Positions 23,567 to 35,455 are shown, counted from the stretch's first letter. The stretch is 64,000 bases of DNA from Tetracentron sinense (GCA_015143295.1 CM026568.1:36340441-36404440), one strand, 5' to 3'. A program made the numbers and translations. Notes: generated from the sequence alone by a model not told the origin.

Positions 23567-25088
23567 GGGGCTTTTCCCAGATTGCCCCTTTAGTATGGGG
23601 TTCTTCCCCAAATAACCAGGTTTTAAAAACCATTCTCTAAATGCCCCCACACACATGTGCATCTATTCGCACATGTGAATTTTTCTCATTTTATCCAAAT
23701 CATTTGAAAAAAAGACTTTGGGTATCCCTACCTTATTTCCGACGAGTTCTTCGTCCCCACCCTATTTCCGACGAGAGAACTTCGTTCCCACCCCATTTCC
23801 GGCGAGAGATCTTTGTTTCAAGAGCGTTCTTTTCGTGAAAAAACGTCATTAACCAAAAAACAACCCTCATTTTCGGTTTCTTATGTTTTAAAAAAATTGA
23901 ATTAAAAAAATCATTGCATGTATGATTAATTCATGGAAAAATGTTTATAATCATTATATTTATGGTTCAATACCTTAAATTTCATGTTATATATGTGTTT
24001 ACATGTGTTTTTTTTCATTTTCTATGATTTACAGTCATGTTTCCAAGCTTGAAGACGACGGTCGATGCATAAAATGCATGAGGTCGATGCACTGTATCGA
24101 CCTAGTGCATTTTGTACGCGGTCCATGCATTTTGTATGGGGTCGATGCATAAAATGCACGAGATCGATGTATTTTGTACGCGGTCGATGCATTGCATCAA
24201 CCTAGTGCATTTTGTACGCGGTCGATGCATTTTGCACGGGGTCGATGCATAAAATGCACGGGGTTGATGCATAAAATGTACGAGGTCGATACATTGCATC
24301 AACCTAGTGCATTTTGTACGCGGTCGATGCATTTTGCATGGGGTCGATGCTTAAAATGCACGGGGTCGATGCATAAAATGCACGGGGTCGATGCATTGTA
24401 TCAACCTAGTGCATTTTGTACGCGGTCGATGCATTTTGCACGCGGTCGATGTATAAAATGCACAGGGTCGATGCATTGCATCAACCTAGTGCATTTTGTA
24501 CGCGGTCGATGTATTTTACACGGGGTCGATGCATAAAATGCACGAGGTCGATGTATTGTATCGACCTAGTGTATTTTGTACACGGTCGATGCATTTTGCA
24601 CGGGGTCGATGCATAAAATGCACGAGGTCGATGCACTGTATCGACCCTGCGCGCAAAAAACTTCGGAAAACTCAGATTTTTGCGATTTTTTCATCTTTTC
24701 TTCTTCTTTTTTATTATTGTTCTTTCAAAATCAATATAAATGGTAATGGATGGGCATTTGGAAGATGAGGGGAGTGGGTGAGCTTCATTCATCTCATTCA
24801 CGTACGTATCTTCTTCTTCTTCTTGGAACGAAGAACTCTCGCCGGAAATGGGGTGGGAACGAAGAACTCTCGCCGGAAATGGGGTGGGAACGAAGAACTC
24901 TCATCCACGAACCTAAATCCCTCTTCTTCTTCTTCTTTTTCTTTCAAAATCAATGGAGGGGTATTTAATACTTTTCATAAATTCTGAATTATGGAAAATA
25001 GATGATAAAGGCATTTAGAGAAGGGTTTTCAAAACTTGATTATTTGGGGAAGAACCCCATACTAGAAGGGCAATCTGGGAAAAACCCC
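23567..25088. mobile_element. Mutator-like non-autonomous element (1.5 kb) carrying a minisatellite
   Basis: Terminal repeats of roughly 90 bp are present: left GGGGCTTTTCCCAGATTGCC, right (other strand) GGGGTTTTTCCCAGATTGCC, both continuing through TAGTATGGGGTTCTTCCCCA. Exact 9-bp target duplications GTTTTTCTT lie at 23558-23566 and 25089-25097. Inside the arms, CCACCCYATTTCCGRCGAGAG repeats on the left pair with CTCTCGCCGGAAATGGGGTG repeats on the right (24836-24900). The centre is a 21-bp-unit array (24058-24646). There is no MURA transposase, so movement would need a helper. The intact duplications suggest a fairly recent insertion. Confidence 0.9.
24058..24646. repeat. Minisatellite of about 21-bp units, self-complementary, with higher-order pattern
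   Basis: The units are variants of GGTCGATGCATAAAATGCACG and GGTCGATGCATTTTGTACGC. A longer marker, ATCAACCTAGTGCATTTTGT, returns at steps of about 84 or 105 bp, that is 4 or 5 units. Because 21 is divisible by three, frames stay open over hundreds of bases on both strands (24174-24536 plus, 24102-24332 minus), giving Cys/His/Arg-rich repeats such as CTRSMHFARGRCIKCTG. I do not call these genes. Confidence 0.9.
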
Positions 25089-25712
25089 GTTTTTCTTCCC
25101 CTAAAGGAGTGTTCTAATGAGCATAGGCTGACAGCTTTGTTAGAAAATCAACAACAAGATGCCTGCTTAAAACAGGGAAATTGTCATGTCTCCAAACATG
25201 GTGATTTCATGGTTTTTTAGTGAGAAATTGATTAGAAACATAACAAAACTATATTACAAAAGGGAATCACCTAACCAACTTTTTTTTTTATATCTCCAAC
25301 TCACCCAAATTTGTAGTAGCCAATTCATCATAGAATAAAAAATGGCCAACTCACCCAAATTTGAAATGACTTCCCATTATAGAATAAAAAATGGCCAATT
25401 TTTTTTCAAATAGATGAAATATACTCCTTTACATTTATTAGTTGACATAATAACTTAGTTGATTGTATATTGGTAAGCATCCCTATAATATGAGTTTGGA
25501 TGGGCAACAATTCTGGCTGTTGCATTACTGTCTGTTTGTGTTTTAAAATTTGTGGGCTCATCCATTATTGATTTGGGATCCACCTTTGTTGAACGTGGGG
25601 CCCATGAATGTTGGGAAACACAACAATAGCAAACGTTGTGGCCAATCCTAACTCCTATAATATGGGGATGTTGACTAATAATTAATAAGGTACCTTGTCT
25701 GGCAGACGAAGA

Positions 25713-26040
25713 TCATGCCTCTATAGTGGCAACGGATTTACTCCGGCTAAAACCCAATAAGTTACTCATGCCTAGCCTCTTTTCCCAATGTGTGTCTATT
25801 TTTAGCTGTGGTTAAAATTCATTAACCCTTAGGATTAAAGAATTTAATCTTGTTTTTTTAAAAATTTTAATACAATTGTTTAAAAATTGGTTCAAAAAAT
25901 TTTAATCTTAACTTATTTTTTTCTTTCTAAAAACCACGGTTAGATTCAGGGTTAGTGAATCTTAACCACAGTCAAAGACAAAGAAGCTAGCCCGAGTAAC
26001 TTACTTGGGCTTCAACCCAAAGTAAATTCGTTGCCTTCTA
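25713..26040. mobile_element. Foldback MITE with GGCAACGRATTTACT ends and the shared core
   Basis: Left GTGGCAACGGATTTACTCCG pairs with right (other strand) AGGCAACGAATTTACTTTGG, then AAGTTACTC and GCTAGC. The middle has GCTGTGGTTAAAATTCATTA and, in reverse, CTGTGGTTAAGATTCACTAA. CTCTATA/TTCTATA at the edges may be the target duplication. Confidence 0.7.
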
Positions 26041-27850
26041 TATTATACAATCTTAGGGACAGACAAAATTATTAGAAATTTAAATGATGAGATAAAATTT
26101 TAACAGAACTGAGAAATACCCACTTTCAGGAATTTTCAGAAAATAATTTATAGGGTGGTCTATTTCTTCCCAAGGTATCACATGTGTGCCTTGTGTCAGT
26201 TACAAGTGGGGAGGACTCTAAAGAAAGAAACAGCTTTTTCAAAATGCCTTCTGTATCTGTAGACTTCCCCTCAGCTGGGGGAGCAATGCCCACCTTTACT
26301 GCCCATACTTTCAACGGCCAGATAATAGATTTTATATGTCATTGTGTGAATGAAAAAGGCTGAGGATAAATGAGGATGCTGGGTGGCTAAGAAAACACCT
26401 TTGTTTTTCTCACTAAGGTCAAACAAAGAACAATCCACATAAATTCTGCATAAGAACATAAAGGAAATATAAGATCAAAAGTATATACCGGCTTCTACTT
26501 TCTCTACTTAAACCTTTGGATCATTAATCGGATTGACACAGACACATTTCTTATCTTATTAAAAATAGAAAAATAATCCTGCCTCATCACCGACAGGTAT
26601 CAATTGTTAACTGTGGTTAATATTCTCTAACTCTTAAGTTTAATATTTTTAACCTTAATTTTTTTAAATCATAATTAAAAATAGTAACCATAGTTGAAGA
26701 AAGTTAACCACAATTAAGAGAAATACATGTTGCGATGAGGTGGGCGAGACGTTGCTCTCACTCCACTAGATTAACACTCTTAAAAATAATTACTAATTAT
26801 GAGCCATCTTCTAGGGTAGGTCCCATGCTTCGCTTCAACCCCACAAAGGAACAAGTCAAACAAATTTTAAATATACGGTAATTTGACTTTACTCTTTATA
26901 AGACTATAATCATTCACTCGCCTCTAGAATAATATGGATTTTGTTAGCCATTTTTCTTTAATTTTTTTGTGTTTTTCATAGATGAGGGGTCAGTGATTAG
27001 TAGGGCTACTAACTTTCCGATAGATATTTTCACTAAAGTACACACCAATAGACTGGAACCTGGAACGAGAGCACACAACCAATGGAACAAGCCTTAAATT
27101 CCCATTATTTCTTAGAAGACTAAAACGAGAGTAGAGACGCACACAGCCAATGGGACTAAGCCTTAGCTTCCCATTATTTCCTAGAAGACTAATGGATTGT
27201 AAGATAAGCTGATGGAGTTTCATATGCTAATTGTTACATCAAAGAAAGTATTGATAATGTATTTCTCGAAAATTCTCTTAATCAGATCTCATGAGGTTTG
27301 AAGTTTGAACAAAAGAGATTTGGACTTGTACTTGAAGATCATCAAAGCTTGATTACTAAAACCAAATTTTTTTTTTTTTTGGGATAACAAAAATAAAGTG
27401 TGATTTTCTCCTGACAATAGTCCTTAAGATTCTGGCATATTTCCTCTGAAAATAAAGATTTTCTTTTCCTGAGAGATATAATTATACTTTTCACCCATTT
27501 TCTCAGAAAAGGAAAGTAAAGTCGGAAAGCCAACCTTGTGAAACAGAGTCTATCCTGTTATAGTTAAAAAGGATACAGGGTATGTTTTGGTTTATTACTG
27601 GTGTAAAACAAAAACAAAAGCAAACAGAAGTGTAAGTCTGTAATTTCTGAGAAGAAATTTCAGGGTTCTTAAAGCAGCTCAGAATTCCATTATCTGTTTT
27701 CATTTTCAAAACGCAAACCCCATGTGCTGACTCAGCCCAAGTAAGCAGAGACCGAGACCCAGCTCACTCTTAAGTCAATTGTCTTCGTCTCTCATTTTCA
27801 AAGTTCAAAGCCTCTTCTTAAGCAAGAAAAGATAAAATAATAATATTAAA
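26041..27850. other. Intergenic DNA upstream of the carboxypeptidase gene
   Basis: Contains the foldback MITE at about 26580-26755 and a tandem-like pair at about 27055-27190 (AACGAGAG...ACACAACCAATGGAACAAGCC, twice). A GCN4/bZIP-like palindrome TGCTGACTCAGC is at 27725-27736. No gene was recognised. Confidence 0.5.
26580..26755. repeat. Foldback MITE with the shared TTAAC...GGTTAA core (short version)
   Basis: GCCTCATCACCGACAGGTAT on the left and ATGTTGCGATGAGGTGGGC on the right form the arms; the inside has TTAACTGTGGTTAATATTC and the reverse AGTTAACCACAATTAAG. Confidence 0.6.
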
Positions 27851-27865
27851 AAACAAGACTTTCTG

Positions 27866-27900
27866 TTTATATATTGCCCCCACTGAGCAACATCGTAGTT
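27866..27900 (+). promoter_or_regulatory. Putative core promoter (TATA box) of the carboxypeptidase gene
   Basis: TTTATATAT at 27866-27874 lies about 80 bp before the ATG at 27955, with a CT-rich leader between. It is a sequence-based guess at the transcription start. Confidence 0.5.
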
Positions 27901-27954
27901 GCTTCTCTCTCTCTTACTTCCTTGCTCCAACTATCTCTCTCGCCTCTTGAAATC

Positions 27955-30939
27955 ATGCATTCTCTAACATGGAAAACCATGGCAATTACTGTAGCTCTAC
28001 TACAGATATGCTTTTCCATGGAGGTAGAGTCCTTTCTATATCTTTTTGACAAGATTAAAGAGTTGCCCGGGCAACCCCTAGTCAGCTTCCAGCAGTTTTC
28101 AGGTTATGTTACTGTGGATATGAAGAAACAAAGATCTCTGTTTTACTACTTTGCTGAAGCAGAGATAGATCCAGCTTCAAAGCCTCTTGTTCTCTGGTTA
28201 AATGGAGGTCTGCAATCTCTCGCTTCAAATAATTTCACGGGGTTCAATCGAAATTATCATTTTCAAAGGGGGACAGAAGAGATAAACCGAAAAGGAAGTT
28301 TTTTTTTTGGGGGGGGGTTTTGAATGTGTTTGATCTTCTTTTGCAGGACCTGGATGTTCTTCCCTGGGAGTTGGGGCATTCTCTGAAAATGGGCCTTTTA
28401 GACCAAGTGGAGAAGCTCTGGTCAGAAATGAATATAGCTGGAACAGAGGTAGTACCCATCAAGAGACATTCCCATTTTCTTTATCGTGTGAATGACTGGG
28501 TAGTTCAGAAATCAACCAGAGAAGTGATTTTTTTCATGCTCATTTTATTTGCAGAAGCAAATATGTTATACTTGGAGACACCAATAGGAGTTGGGTTCTC
28601 TTATACAACGGATACTTCCTCTTATGTGACTGTGGATGACAAGATAACAGGCATGTTTCATCAATTTTCCTTTTTTTTCATTCCTGGTAACAGTATATTC
28701 ATCCAACTGATCGATTGAAAAACCAGTTTTTCCTTCTAGAATTTTTTTTTCTTAGTTAAGAGGGAGATTAACCCTTTTCTGCATAGATTTCAAAGATCTA
28801 GAACATGGTGTGTAGCTATGTTGGGGGGAGGAGGGTGTCTCCACGACTTCCATTGGCTTTTGAGTTCTAAAACAGTTTTGCCTTTGTTTCTTTAGCCAGG
28901 GACAATCTCGTGTTCTTGCAGAATTGGTTTGTCAAGTTCCCACAATACATGAACAGGGATCTGTTCATAACGGGTGAAAGCTATGCAGGTATGTTGTTGC
29001 TCAAACTCAAAAGATTCCCACCTTATGTGATTGAAACAGATAAGCCAAAGATGAGTCTGAAAACTTTTAGTTATTACCAGGTCACTATGTTCCGCAGCTT
29101 GCGGAGCTCATGATTCAATTCAACAAGAAGGAGAAGCTGTTCAATTTGAAAGGAATTGCCGTGAGTAGTACAAAAACAAAATTTGGATCTTAGCATTATG
29201 AAAAACTGGACACAAATTTTCTTAATTTTTGCCTTTTCCAACTTGAATTTTTGAAAAATGGGTTGGGACATTTTCGCTTCCTTTTTCTGTGATCATGAAA
29301 ATCCAAGATTTCCTTTTGCTTTGTTGTTATCTTTTTATTTCCCGTGTCAGCTAAATTAGAGTTCCTTTCTATTGCAGCTGGGTAATCCAGTTTTAGAATT
29401 TGCCACGGACTTCAATTCGAGGGCTGAGTTCTTCTGGTCTCATGGGTTGATATCAGATTCCACATACAGAATGTTCACTTCTGCCTGTAACTATTCCCGG
29501 TATGTGAGCGAGTACTACAGAGGCTCTGTTTCCTCCGTCTGTTCGATAGTGATGAACCAGGTGAGCAAAGAAACCAGTAGATTTGTGGATAAGTATGATG
29601 TTACCCTTGACGTCTGTATATCATCTGTGCTTTCCCAATCCATGGTTCTTAATCCCCAGGTGAGTTAGATATACTGTGTTTTTTTTTCTCCATTACCATA
29701 TCTCTTTCTTTTTCGTCCCTTTTACTTGATTTTTCTTTGTACCACAGCAAGTTACTGAGAGGATAGATGTCTGTGTGGAAGATGAAACAGTAAATTATCT
29801 AAACCGGCGAGACGTACAGATGGCTCTCCATGCCCGTCTTGTTGGAGTCAATAGATGGGTTGTTTGCAGCAAGTAATTTCTTTTCCTTTTCTTTTGGTAG
29901 AAAGTAATATATTTTCACTCTTATAAAGAAACAAAGAAGTCTGTTGCTCATAAATTTAGTTTCACTGTGTAATTAAGCAACTGATCAGATGGTTTCGATC
30001 ATCAGATTGGTGTAATCTTTGTACTGATACCTGTCTCAGGGTGTCTGATCAGGCTGCACTGTTCTGGTTGACCAGCTTCTACCTGATTATCAATACAGTT
30101 TTAACTGAACTGTGAATCAAGGGTGTTAGGCTTTCACCAACATTTACCCTTTTTTACAGAAATGTAATTAACTCAAATGTAAAACTTGCATGGGTAGAAG
30201 AAGAGTGCAGTTTTTTTTAGGAGTCCTTTTAAGTATTTTCTTTTTTCTTTTGGGGTTCTGGATTTTCTGAGGATCTTAGCTAATTTCTTTGGTTACATTT
30301 TTTTTCTTCTACTGCCTGGATCTCAGTATCTTGGATTATGAGCTGCTTAACGTGGAGATACCTACAATCTCCGTTGTGGGTTCAATTGTGAAGGCTGGAA
30401 TTCCAGTCTTGGTTTACAGGTAAATTCATCTGACTTAAATCTCCTTTATAATCTAAGATTACGATAAAAATTATTGTTCTTGAGCTGTTCTTCATGGTAA
30501 CTGGTAACTAGATATTGGTTCTCAATTACAGTGGAGATCAAGATTCTGTTATCCCATTGACTGGGAGTCGGACACTGGTCCATGGACTAGCAAAGAAGTT
30601 AGGATTAAACACGACTGAACCTTACCGAGTTTGGTTCGAGGGGAAGCAGGTGAGTCTTGTTTGGTAATAACTATTTTGATTCAAGAAATTTGCATGCTTT
30701 CAGAGAAGGAGATATCCTTTTTATTACTAATTGTGGCTGAGAAAAATTAACTATGATAAAGAGTTTTTGGATTTTCAATTATTTGTCAGGTTGGAGGATG
30801 GACTCAAGTGTATGGCAATATCCTTTCCTTTGCCACCATTAGAGGTGCTTCCCATGAAGCTCCATTCTCTCAGCCAGAGAGGTCGCTTGTGTTGTTCAAG
30901 GCTTTTTTGGAAAGTAGGCCTCTACCAGAAGTGTTTTGA
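27955..30939 (+). CDS. Serine carboxypeptidase-like protein (peptidase family S10, SCPL45-type), 463 aa, 10 exons
   Basis: Exons: 27955-28207, 28347-28448, 28555-28650, 28896-28988, 29081-29160, 29378-29659, 29748-29872, 30327-30419, 30532-30649, 30790-30939; they total 1392 nt and keep one frame. Residues 1-26 form a signal peptide (hydrophobic [12 protein letters not shown]), so the product enters the secretory pathway, to vacuole or apoplast. S10 landmarks are all present: [15 protein letters not shown] (oxyanion region), GESYAG with nucleophile Ser179, a [12 protein letters not shown] motif with the acid Asp (about 377-379), and [11 protein letters not shown] with His436. The family cleaves C-terminal residues from peptides; some members are acyltransferases, so the substrate is unknown. 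Length and motif order fit the SCPL40-51 clade, close to SCPL45. The ATG at 27955 is the first in frame with a signal peptide; 27979 is an alternative. Intron 3 has a GC donor. The gene looks intact and functional. Confidence 0.92.
28651..28895 (+). other. GC-AG intron in the carboxypeptidase gene
   Basis: Exon ...AAGATAACAG is followed by GCATGT, and the acceptor is TTCTTTAG before CCAGGGAC. This gives K-I-T-A-R-D-N, the family sequence. Using the nearby GT (28655) would break the frame. Confidence 0.85.
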
Positions 30940-31395
30940 CTGGTCTACTGATCAGCTCCATATGAATCAGAATGAGAATGTAAGTAAGGTTTGGGGTGGT
31001 ATTTAATAAGTAAAATCAATCATCAATCATATGAAAAAGAAAATTTTATTTGTCAGTTGTTGGGTTTGCCATTGTAGTGTGACTTTGAGATAGAAGAATT
31101 TTGTAAAGATCTCAAGAAGGAAACAAGTCTTTTGTCTTTTGACATTTTTTGTGCAATGGATTAAATATTTAAATTGTATGATTGGTTCAACCATGACTCA
31201 GATATGCAACATAGGCTGTAAAATTACAGGAGAATGAGCCTTAATCCTTTTATTTAAGGCCTGGAATATATAGGAGTGGCAATCGGGCTGTGCTTCAAAA
31301 CCTTTGTAAATTCGGGCTTATACATCGAAGGAGGGAGACCTCCCTCCACACTAACGGTTTAGGGCTGAGACATCACCTTAGAATACTTTATTTTT

Positions 31396-32040
31396 GGTGG
31401 CGCTAGTGCATCCCAAAATAAAATTTTATCTATAAATGTTGTAACTACGCATCAAACTTAATAATTAAAAAAAGTAAACCATGTAATCAAGAGTATCCAT
31501 GCCAATAGTCCAAGTGTTGTACCACATGTTTGATTAAAATGTTATGATTATCACATAGTAATAGTTATAGGTTAGGTATTATTTAAGAGGCAGACATTAA
31601 TGTACAATGTAAGCTTAATGGGGCTGATGTGAAATAATTAACATTGTTAATTTTTTTTCTCCAAATCTATCAATTTCACTGGCTTAATAGAATAAACAAA
31701 ATTAAATAATCAGAAATTGTCGAACAAAAAACTAAAATTTTAACTCTAACCAATCAAACAAAGAGAATTCAAAGTATTTGAAAATCTCATTACTAAGCTC
31801 ATATATTATGAAACTCCTCGTCTCTTTCTTTTGAAAGAGAGGTGATAGTAAATTGTTGATAATCGTGAGAGGTGATGGCAATTAGAGAAGGAGTTAGTTG
31901 GTGACTAAGGAAGTAGTCGGTTGACGAAGATGGGGGTTAGAACTAGGGTGCATATTTAAGAGAATGAAAATTTTCAAAATAGAAGAAAATATTTTTATGG
32001 GTTGTAATTATCAAATGTTGGGGTACGTTTAACACTACCC
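31396..32040. mobile_element. Possible PIF/Harbinger-like element (0.6 kb)
   Basis: Left GGTGGCGCTAGTGCATCCCA resembles the reverse complement of the right end, GGGTAGTGTTAAACGTACCC, and both resemble the ends of the element at 17096-18118. Flanking TTT could be a 3-bp duplication. Outside it, TTCTAAGGTGATGTCTCAGC (reverse, about 31360) and TTCTAAGGTGAGGTCTCAGA (about 32228) form a second inverted pair, hinting at nesting. Confidence 0.4.
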
Positions 32041-32489
32041 TTTATCTTTTTTTTTTTAATAAATAAAATAGGAAGTAACAGTTTGTTTTGTAAGCTGTTT
32101 ACTAATATTATAAGCTACATATAAACTGTTGAGATTTTAAAATTTTTTTAAGTTATAAAATTATGCTCGGCTTATAATCTTAGAACCATAAAACTCTTTT
32201 TTTTTTTCAAACCTTAAGACAAAACGTTCTAAGGTGAGGTCTCAGACTCTCAGCCCTAACCTCATGGTGGTCCTAGAAGCTTTATTCAGAAAGAAATAGT
32301 ACGTAAAAATGTAGAGTTTACAAATCTAAAAATTAGGTGGGGCCGTGCTTCAAAACTATTTGATAGAGCTCCTTGAGTTTACACTGGGGAAGTGAGAGTT
32401 TTGCAAAAATATTCTCACCATAATTACAAGACTGTCATGAAGTTTACACTTAAATGGTTGTGTATTAGTTTCGAAGTACTGAGTCTAAG

Positions 32490-33160
32490 TAGACATGTAT
32501 TTGAGCCAAAGTTTGGCCAAGCTAGAGCTGGACTTGAACATATTCAATCTTGGCTTGAGATTGATACAAGCTTAAATGTTCATGCTCGAGCTCGGATTGA
32601 ACTCAGCTTGAGCTCGAACTTGAATTAAGACTAGCCAACAAGTTCAAGTTGGCTAAAGCTTAATTTACATAATTATTTTGGTCAATTTTATATGATTTGA
32701 ATAAAAATATTTTTTATTAAATTACAATAGAATAAATTACACAAAATTAATCTATTCATACACAAACTTAAACTTAAGATTTGAAGACAGTTATTCAATC
32801 CAGAGAATAGAGACTTAGGATCACGTTTTTGTTATTAACTTCTCAAATTTCTTTTGTTACTATTATCTCTTAAATTTATTTATTAAAAGTATTAAAAATA
32901 TATTATAAGTTATGATACAAAAAATTATAAGGCATTATTATATATTAATATAAAAGCATTACTAAACAATATATATTAAGTGGAGTTTAGCTCAAGTCAA
33001 ATCGAGTCCTAAACGAGCCGAGACGAATCAAACTAGGTCGGGTTGAGCATTCATTTAAATATTCCTACTCAGACAAAAACTTGACTTGATTCGTTCGAAC
33101 TTGAAATGCCAATTTCAGCTAAGTCGAACAACTCGACAAGCCTTAGAGCGCAGCCCTAAA
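32490..33160. mobile_element. hAT-type element (0.67 kb), TAGGGCTG family
   Basis: 8-bp target duplication AGTCTAAG at 32482-32489 and 33161-33168. The left end is TAGACATGTATTTGAGCC; the right, on the other strand, is TTTAGGGCTGCGCTCTAAGG. The subterminal regions are packed with GAGCTCGA/GCTTGAG-type repeats, as in the larger relative at 39826-42690. No transposase is seen. Confidence 0.75.
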
Positions 33161-33458
33161 AGTCTAAGGCTGCTAGGTAGTTTTGAATTACTGAGTTGAG
33201 ATTTACCGTTATTAGTCTAGTCACACATATAAAATATAAAAGTATAAGAGAAATGCTAGCCTCAGTTGCAATCTTCCAAAGACGTAACTTGGTGGTTACA
33301 AATGTCAAACATCTCATGATTTTTATTTTTTTAATCTATTATAATATCAAACATCTCCACTTGTTGCACCTACTCAGGGGCGGAGCCAGGTGGGGGCTTG
33401 TGGGGCATGTGCCCCCACTCAACTTTAGAAAAAAGATTTTTTTTTAACGCAAGCCATG

Positions 33459-33815
33459 GGAGAGATCGAATCACAACCAATCGCAATTGAATTGGTGAAG
33501 AGTTCAATCGCACCCACATGTCAGTCCCTTTTAACCCCTATTAACCTAGGTTAATATTCATTAATCCTTAGGGTTCAACAATCTAACCTTGGCTTTTTAA
33601 ATAAGATATTTAAAAAAATTAACCTTAGGGTTCAGAAATTTTAACCCTATGGTTAATTTTTATTTATTTGTAAAAACCAAGGTTAGATTGTTGAACTTTA
33701 AGGATTAGTAAATCTTAATCATGGTTAATAGGGTTAAAAAGGAGACATGTTGACCTGTGGATGCGATTGAACTGTCCCAGAGTCCAACTGTGATTGGCTG
33801 TGATCCGATCTCGTC
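33459..33815. repeat. Foldback MITE, GATTGAACTCTCC-arm family
   Basis: The arms GATCGAATCACAACCAATCG, GAGTTCAATCGCACCCACAT and CCTTTTAACCCCTATTAACC are mirrored at the right. The core has GGGTTCAACAATCTAACCTT. Matches 63367-63725. Confidence 0.75.
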
Positions 33816-33836
33816 ATTGGAATGAGGACATGAACT

Positions 33837-34140
33837 CAGGGAGAATTCAATCGCACACACATGTCAACACATGTCCCTTTTAACCTCTATTAATTGTAGT
33901 TAAGATTCACTAACCCTTAGGGTTCAATAATGTAACCTTATTTTAAAAAAAAATATATTAATCCTAAGATTTGAATATCTTAACCAAAATTAAACATTTA
34001 AAAAATATTTTCTCTTCTAAAAACTAAGGGTATATTGTTAAACCCCAAGAGTTAATAAATCTTAACCACAATTAATAAAAGTTAAAAAGGACACGAGTTG
34101 ACTTGTGGGTGTGATTGTAATTGAATGTGATCCGATCTCC
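33837..34140. repeat. Foldback MITE, second copy next to the first
   Basis: Begins near AACTCAGGGAGAATTCAATC and ends near TGTGATCCGATCTCC, with the same core. It is separated from the first copy by about 20 bp. Confidence 0.7.
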
Positions 34141-34970
34141 ATGTAGGTGCCCCAAGAAAAAAAATGTATTTTATACTAAGTTGTTTAATTATTTTACTAA
34201 GCATAATTATGATAAGGTGCAGTTGTCCCTAATATACAATAATTTAATAAGTATAGCCATGAGACAAGTGAGCAACGTTCCCGAACTATTGAAAAAAAAT
34301 TATATCTCTTATAACATATTATTTAATTATTTGACAGGACATAGTCATATGGCAAGGGGATAGATATCCCATAAATAAAGAGAAACAATACCATAAGATA
34401 TGTACAAAATATATCACCGAAAAACTTTGTTATAACTTATAAGGCTTACGGCCCAAAACCCCATCTGCCTAGGCTTAGATTATTTTGTATCAACCTATTA
34501 GTTCTCCATAGATCTATTAACAATTACTACCATTTACGTGAACCATCGTGTGCCCCCACTACGTAATAATCTTGGCTCCGCATCTGCACCTAGGCTCTGG
34601 AAAAAAATTGGAGTTATTGCCCATACCATAACTTTGATCTGGGGTCTAATTCGAATAGGGTGTCGTGGTTAAAATATTATCCCTATTCACTTACCTCGAA
34701 CATATTACTAACCATACTAGGTGGTATTGCGGCATCACCGCATGTCTTGAGAAAAAATTAAGGGTAAGCAGCCGGTACGGGACGCACGAGAAAATGACAA
34801 ATAGTAATGCTAACATAAAAAAAAATTACAAAACACAAATTCTATGGAGTTCGGGGTTTAAACGGGTTAACCCTTGATACTTTAGATGCGGTTAGATTAG
34901 TGCCATTACTGTAGGTGCTTTAATCTGTAGGTGCTTTAATCTGAATAGGATTAGTTTCAAATTATTATTA

Positions 34971-35244
34971 CTAGCGGGTGGTTCGTGCATCGCACGTGAG
35001 AGCAAGAGGAAGGAATTAACCACGGTTAATAAGAGTTAAAAGGGACACATGTTAACATGCAAGTGTGATTGAACTCTCCCCGAGTTCAATGGTTATGATT
35101 CTATTATTTAAATAGATAGATGAGCAAGGGATAATTTGAGAATTAAAGTAAAACATGAAATCAAAATTTTATTTTACATAAGGGTAGTTTGAGAATTTTG
35201 TAAAAATCAGGCTACGTCTGCCTCTGGAATTATAGTAGTAAAGA
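34971..35244 (-). mobile_element. Non-autonomous Helitron (274 bp), structurally complete ends
   Basis: On the minus strand it starts TCTTTACTACTATAATTCC after a flanking A and ends ACCACCCGCTAG before a flanking T, the A|TC...CTAG|T rule of Helitrons. A 3' hairpin (ACGTGCGATGCACG) sits 10-12 nt before CTAG. It contains one arm of the foldback MITE (GTTAATAAGAGTTAAAAGGG, TGATTGAACTCTCCCCGAGT). There is no Rep/helicase. Confidence 0.85.
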
Positions 35245-35389
35245 TTTGTTTCCTTTGTCTTTAGAAATTGACAAGAAAACAAAGTCAGACTCGACGGCTA
35301 TGGAAAGCAACCTGCCAAACCTATGTAAGAATATTTCATGATTCTTAAGTAATTTTTTTTTATGGATATTTTTTATGTAAACCTCCGTC

Positions 35390-35455
35390 TAATTTTTATT
35401 TTTTTTTCCGGATAAACGTGGATATCCTGAGCCTTAACTAGTCCCCATAACTAAT
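35390..35455 (-). repeat. 3' fragment of a SINE, older copy
   Basis: The reverse strand reads AGTTAAGGCTCAGGATATCC followed by an A-rich tail and TTAGACGGAGG. It matches the 3' end of the neighbouring SINE. Confidence 0.6.

Larger units (their letters stand above)
33375..34586. mobile_element. hAT-type element (1.2 kb) with CAGGGGCGGAGCCAGG ends, carrying two foldback MITEs
   Basis: Left CAGGGGCGGAGCCAGG with GTGCCCCCACT nearby; right, on the other strand, CAGATGCGGAGCCAAG, also with GTGCCCCCACT. The flanks are CACCTACT (33367-33374) and CACCTAGG (34587-34594), an imperfect 8-bp duplication. Foldback MITEs occupy about 33459-33815 and 33837-34140. It is related to 49763-50408. Confidence 0.75.

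Noticed and set aside
24058-24646. CRISPR-like array of regular repeats
   Set aside because: There are no unique spacers; units abut directly and vary by point changes. It is a eukaryotic minisatellite inside a Mutator element.
24102-24768. Cys/His-rich repeat proteins on both strands
   Set aside because: Open frames follow from the 21-bp period being divisible by three; there is no promoter, homologue or codon signal.
28655-28656. GT donor near the carboxypeptidase GC donor
   Set aside because: Using it adds five bases and destroys the conserved reading K-I-T-A-R-D-N.
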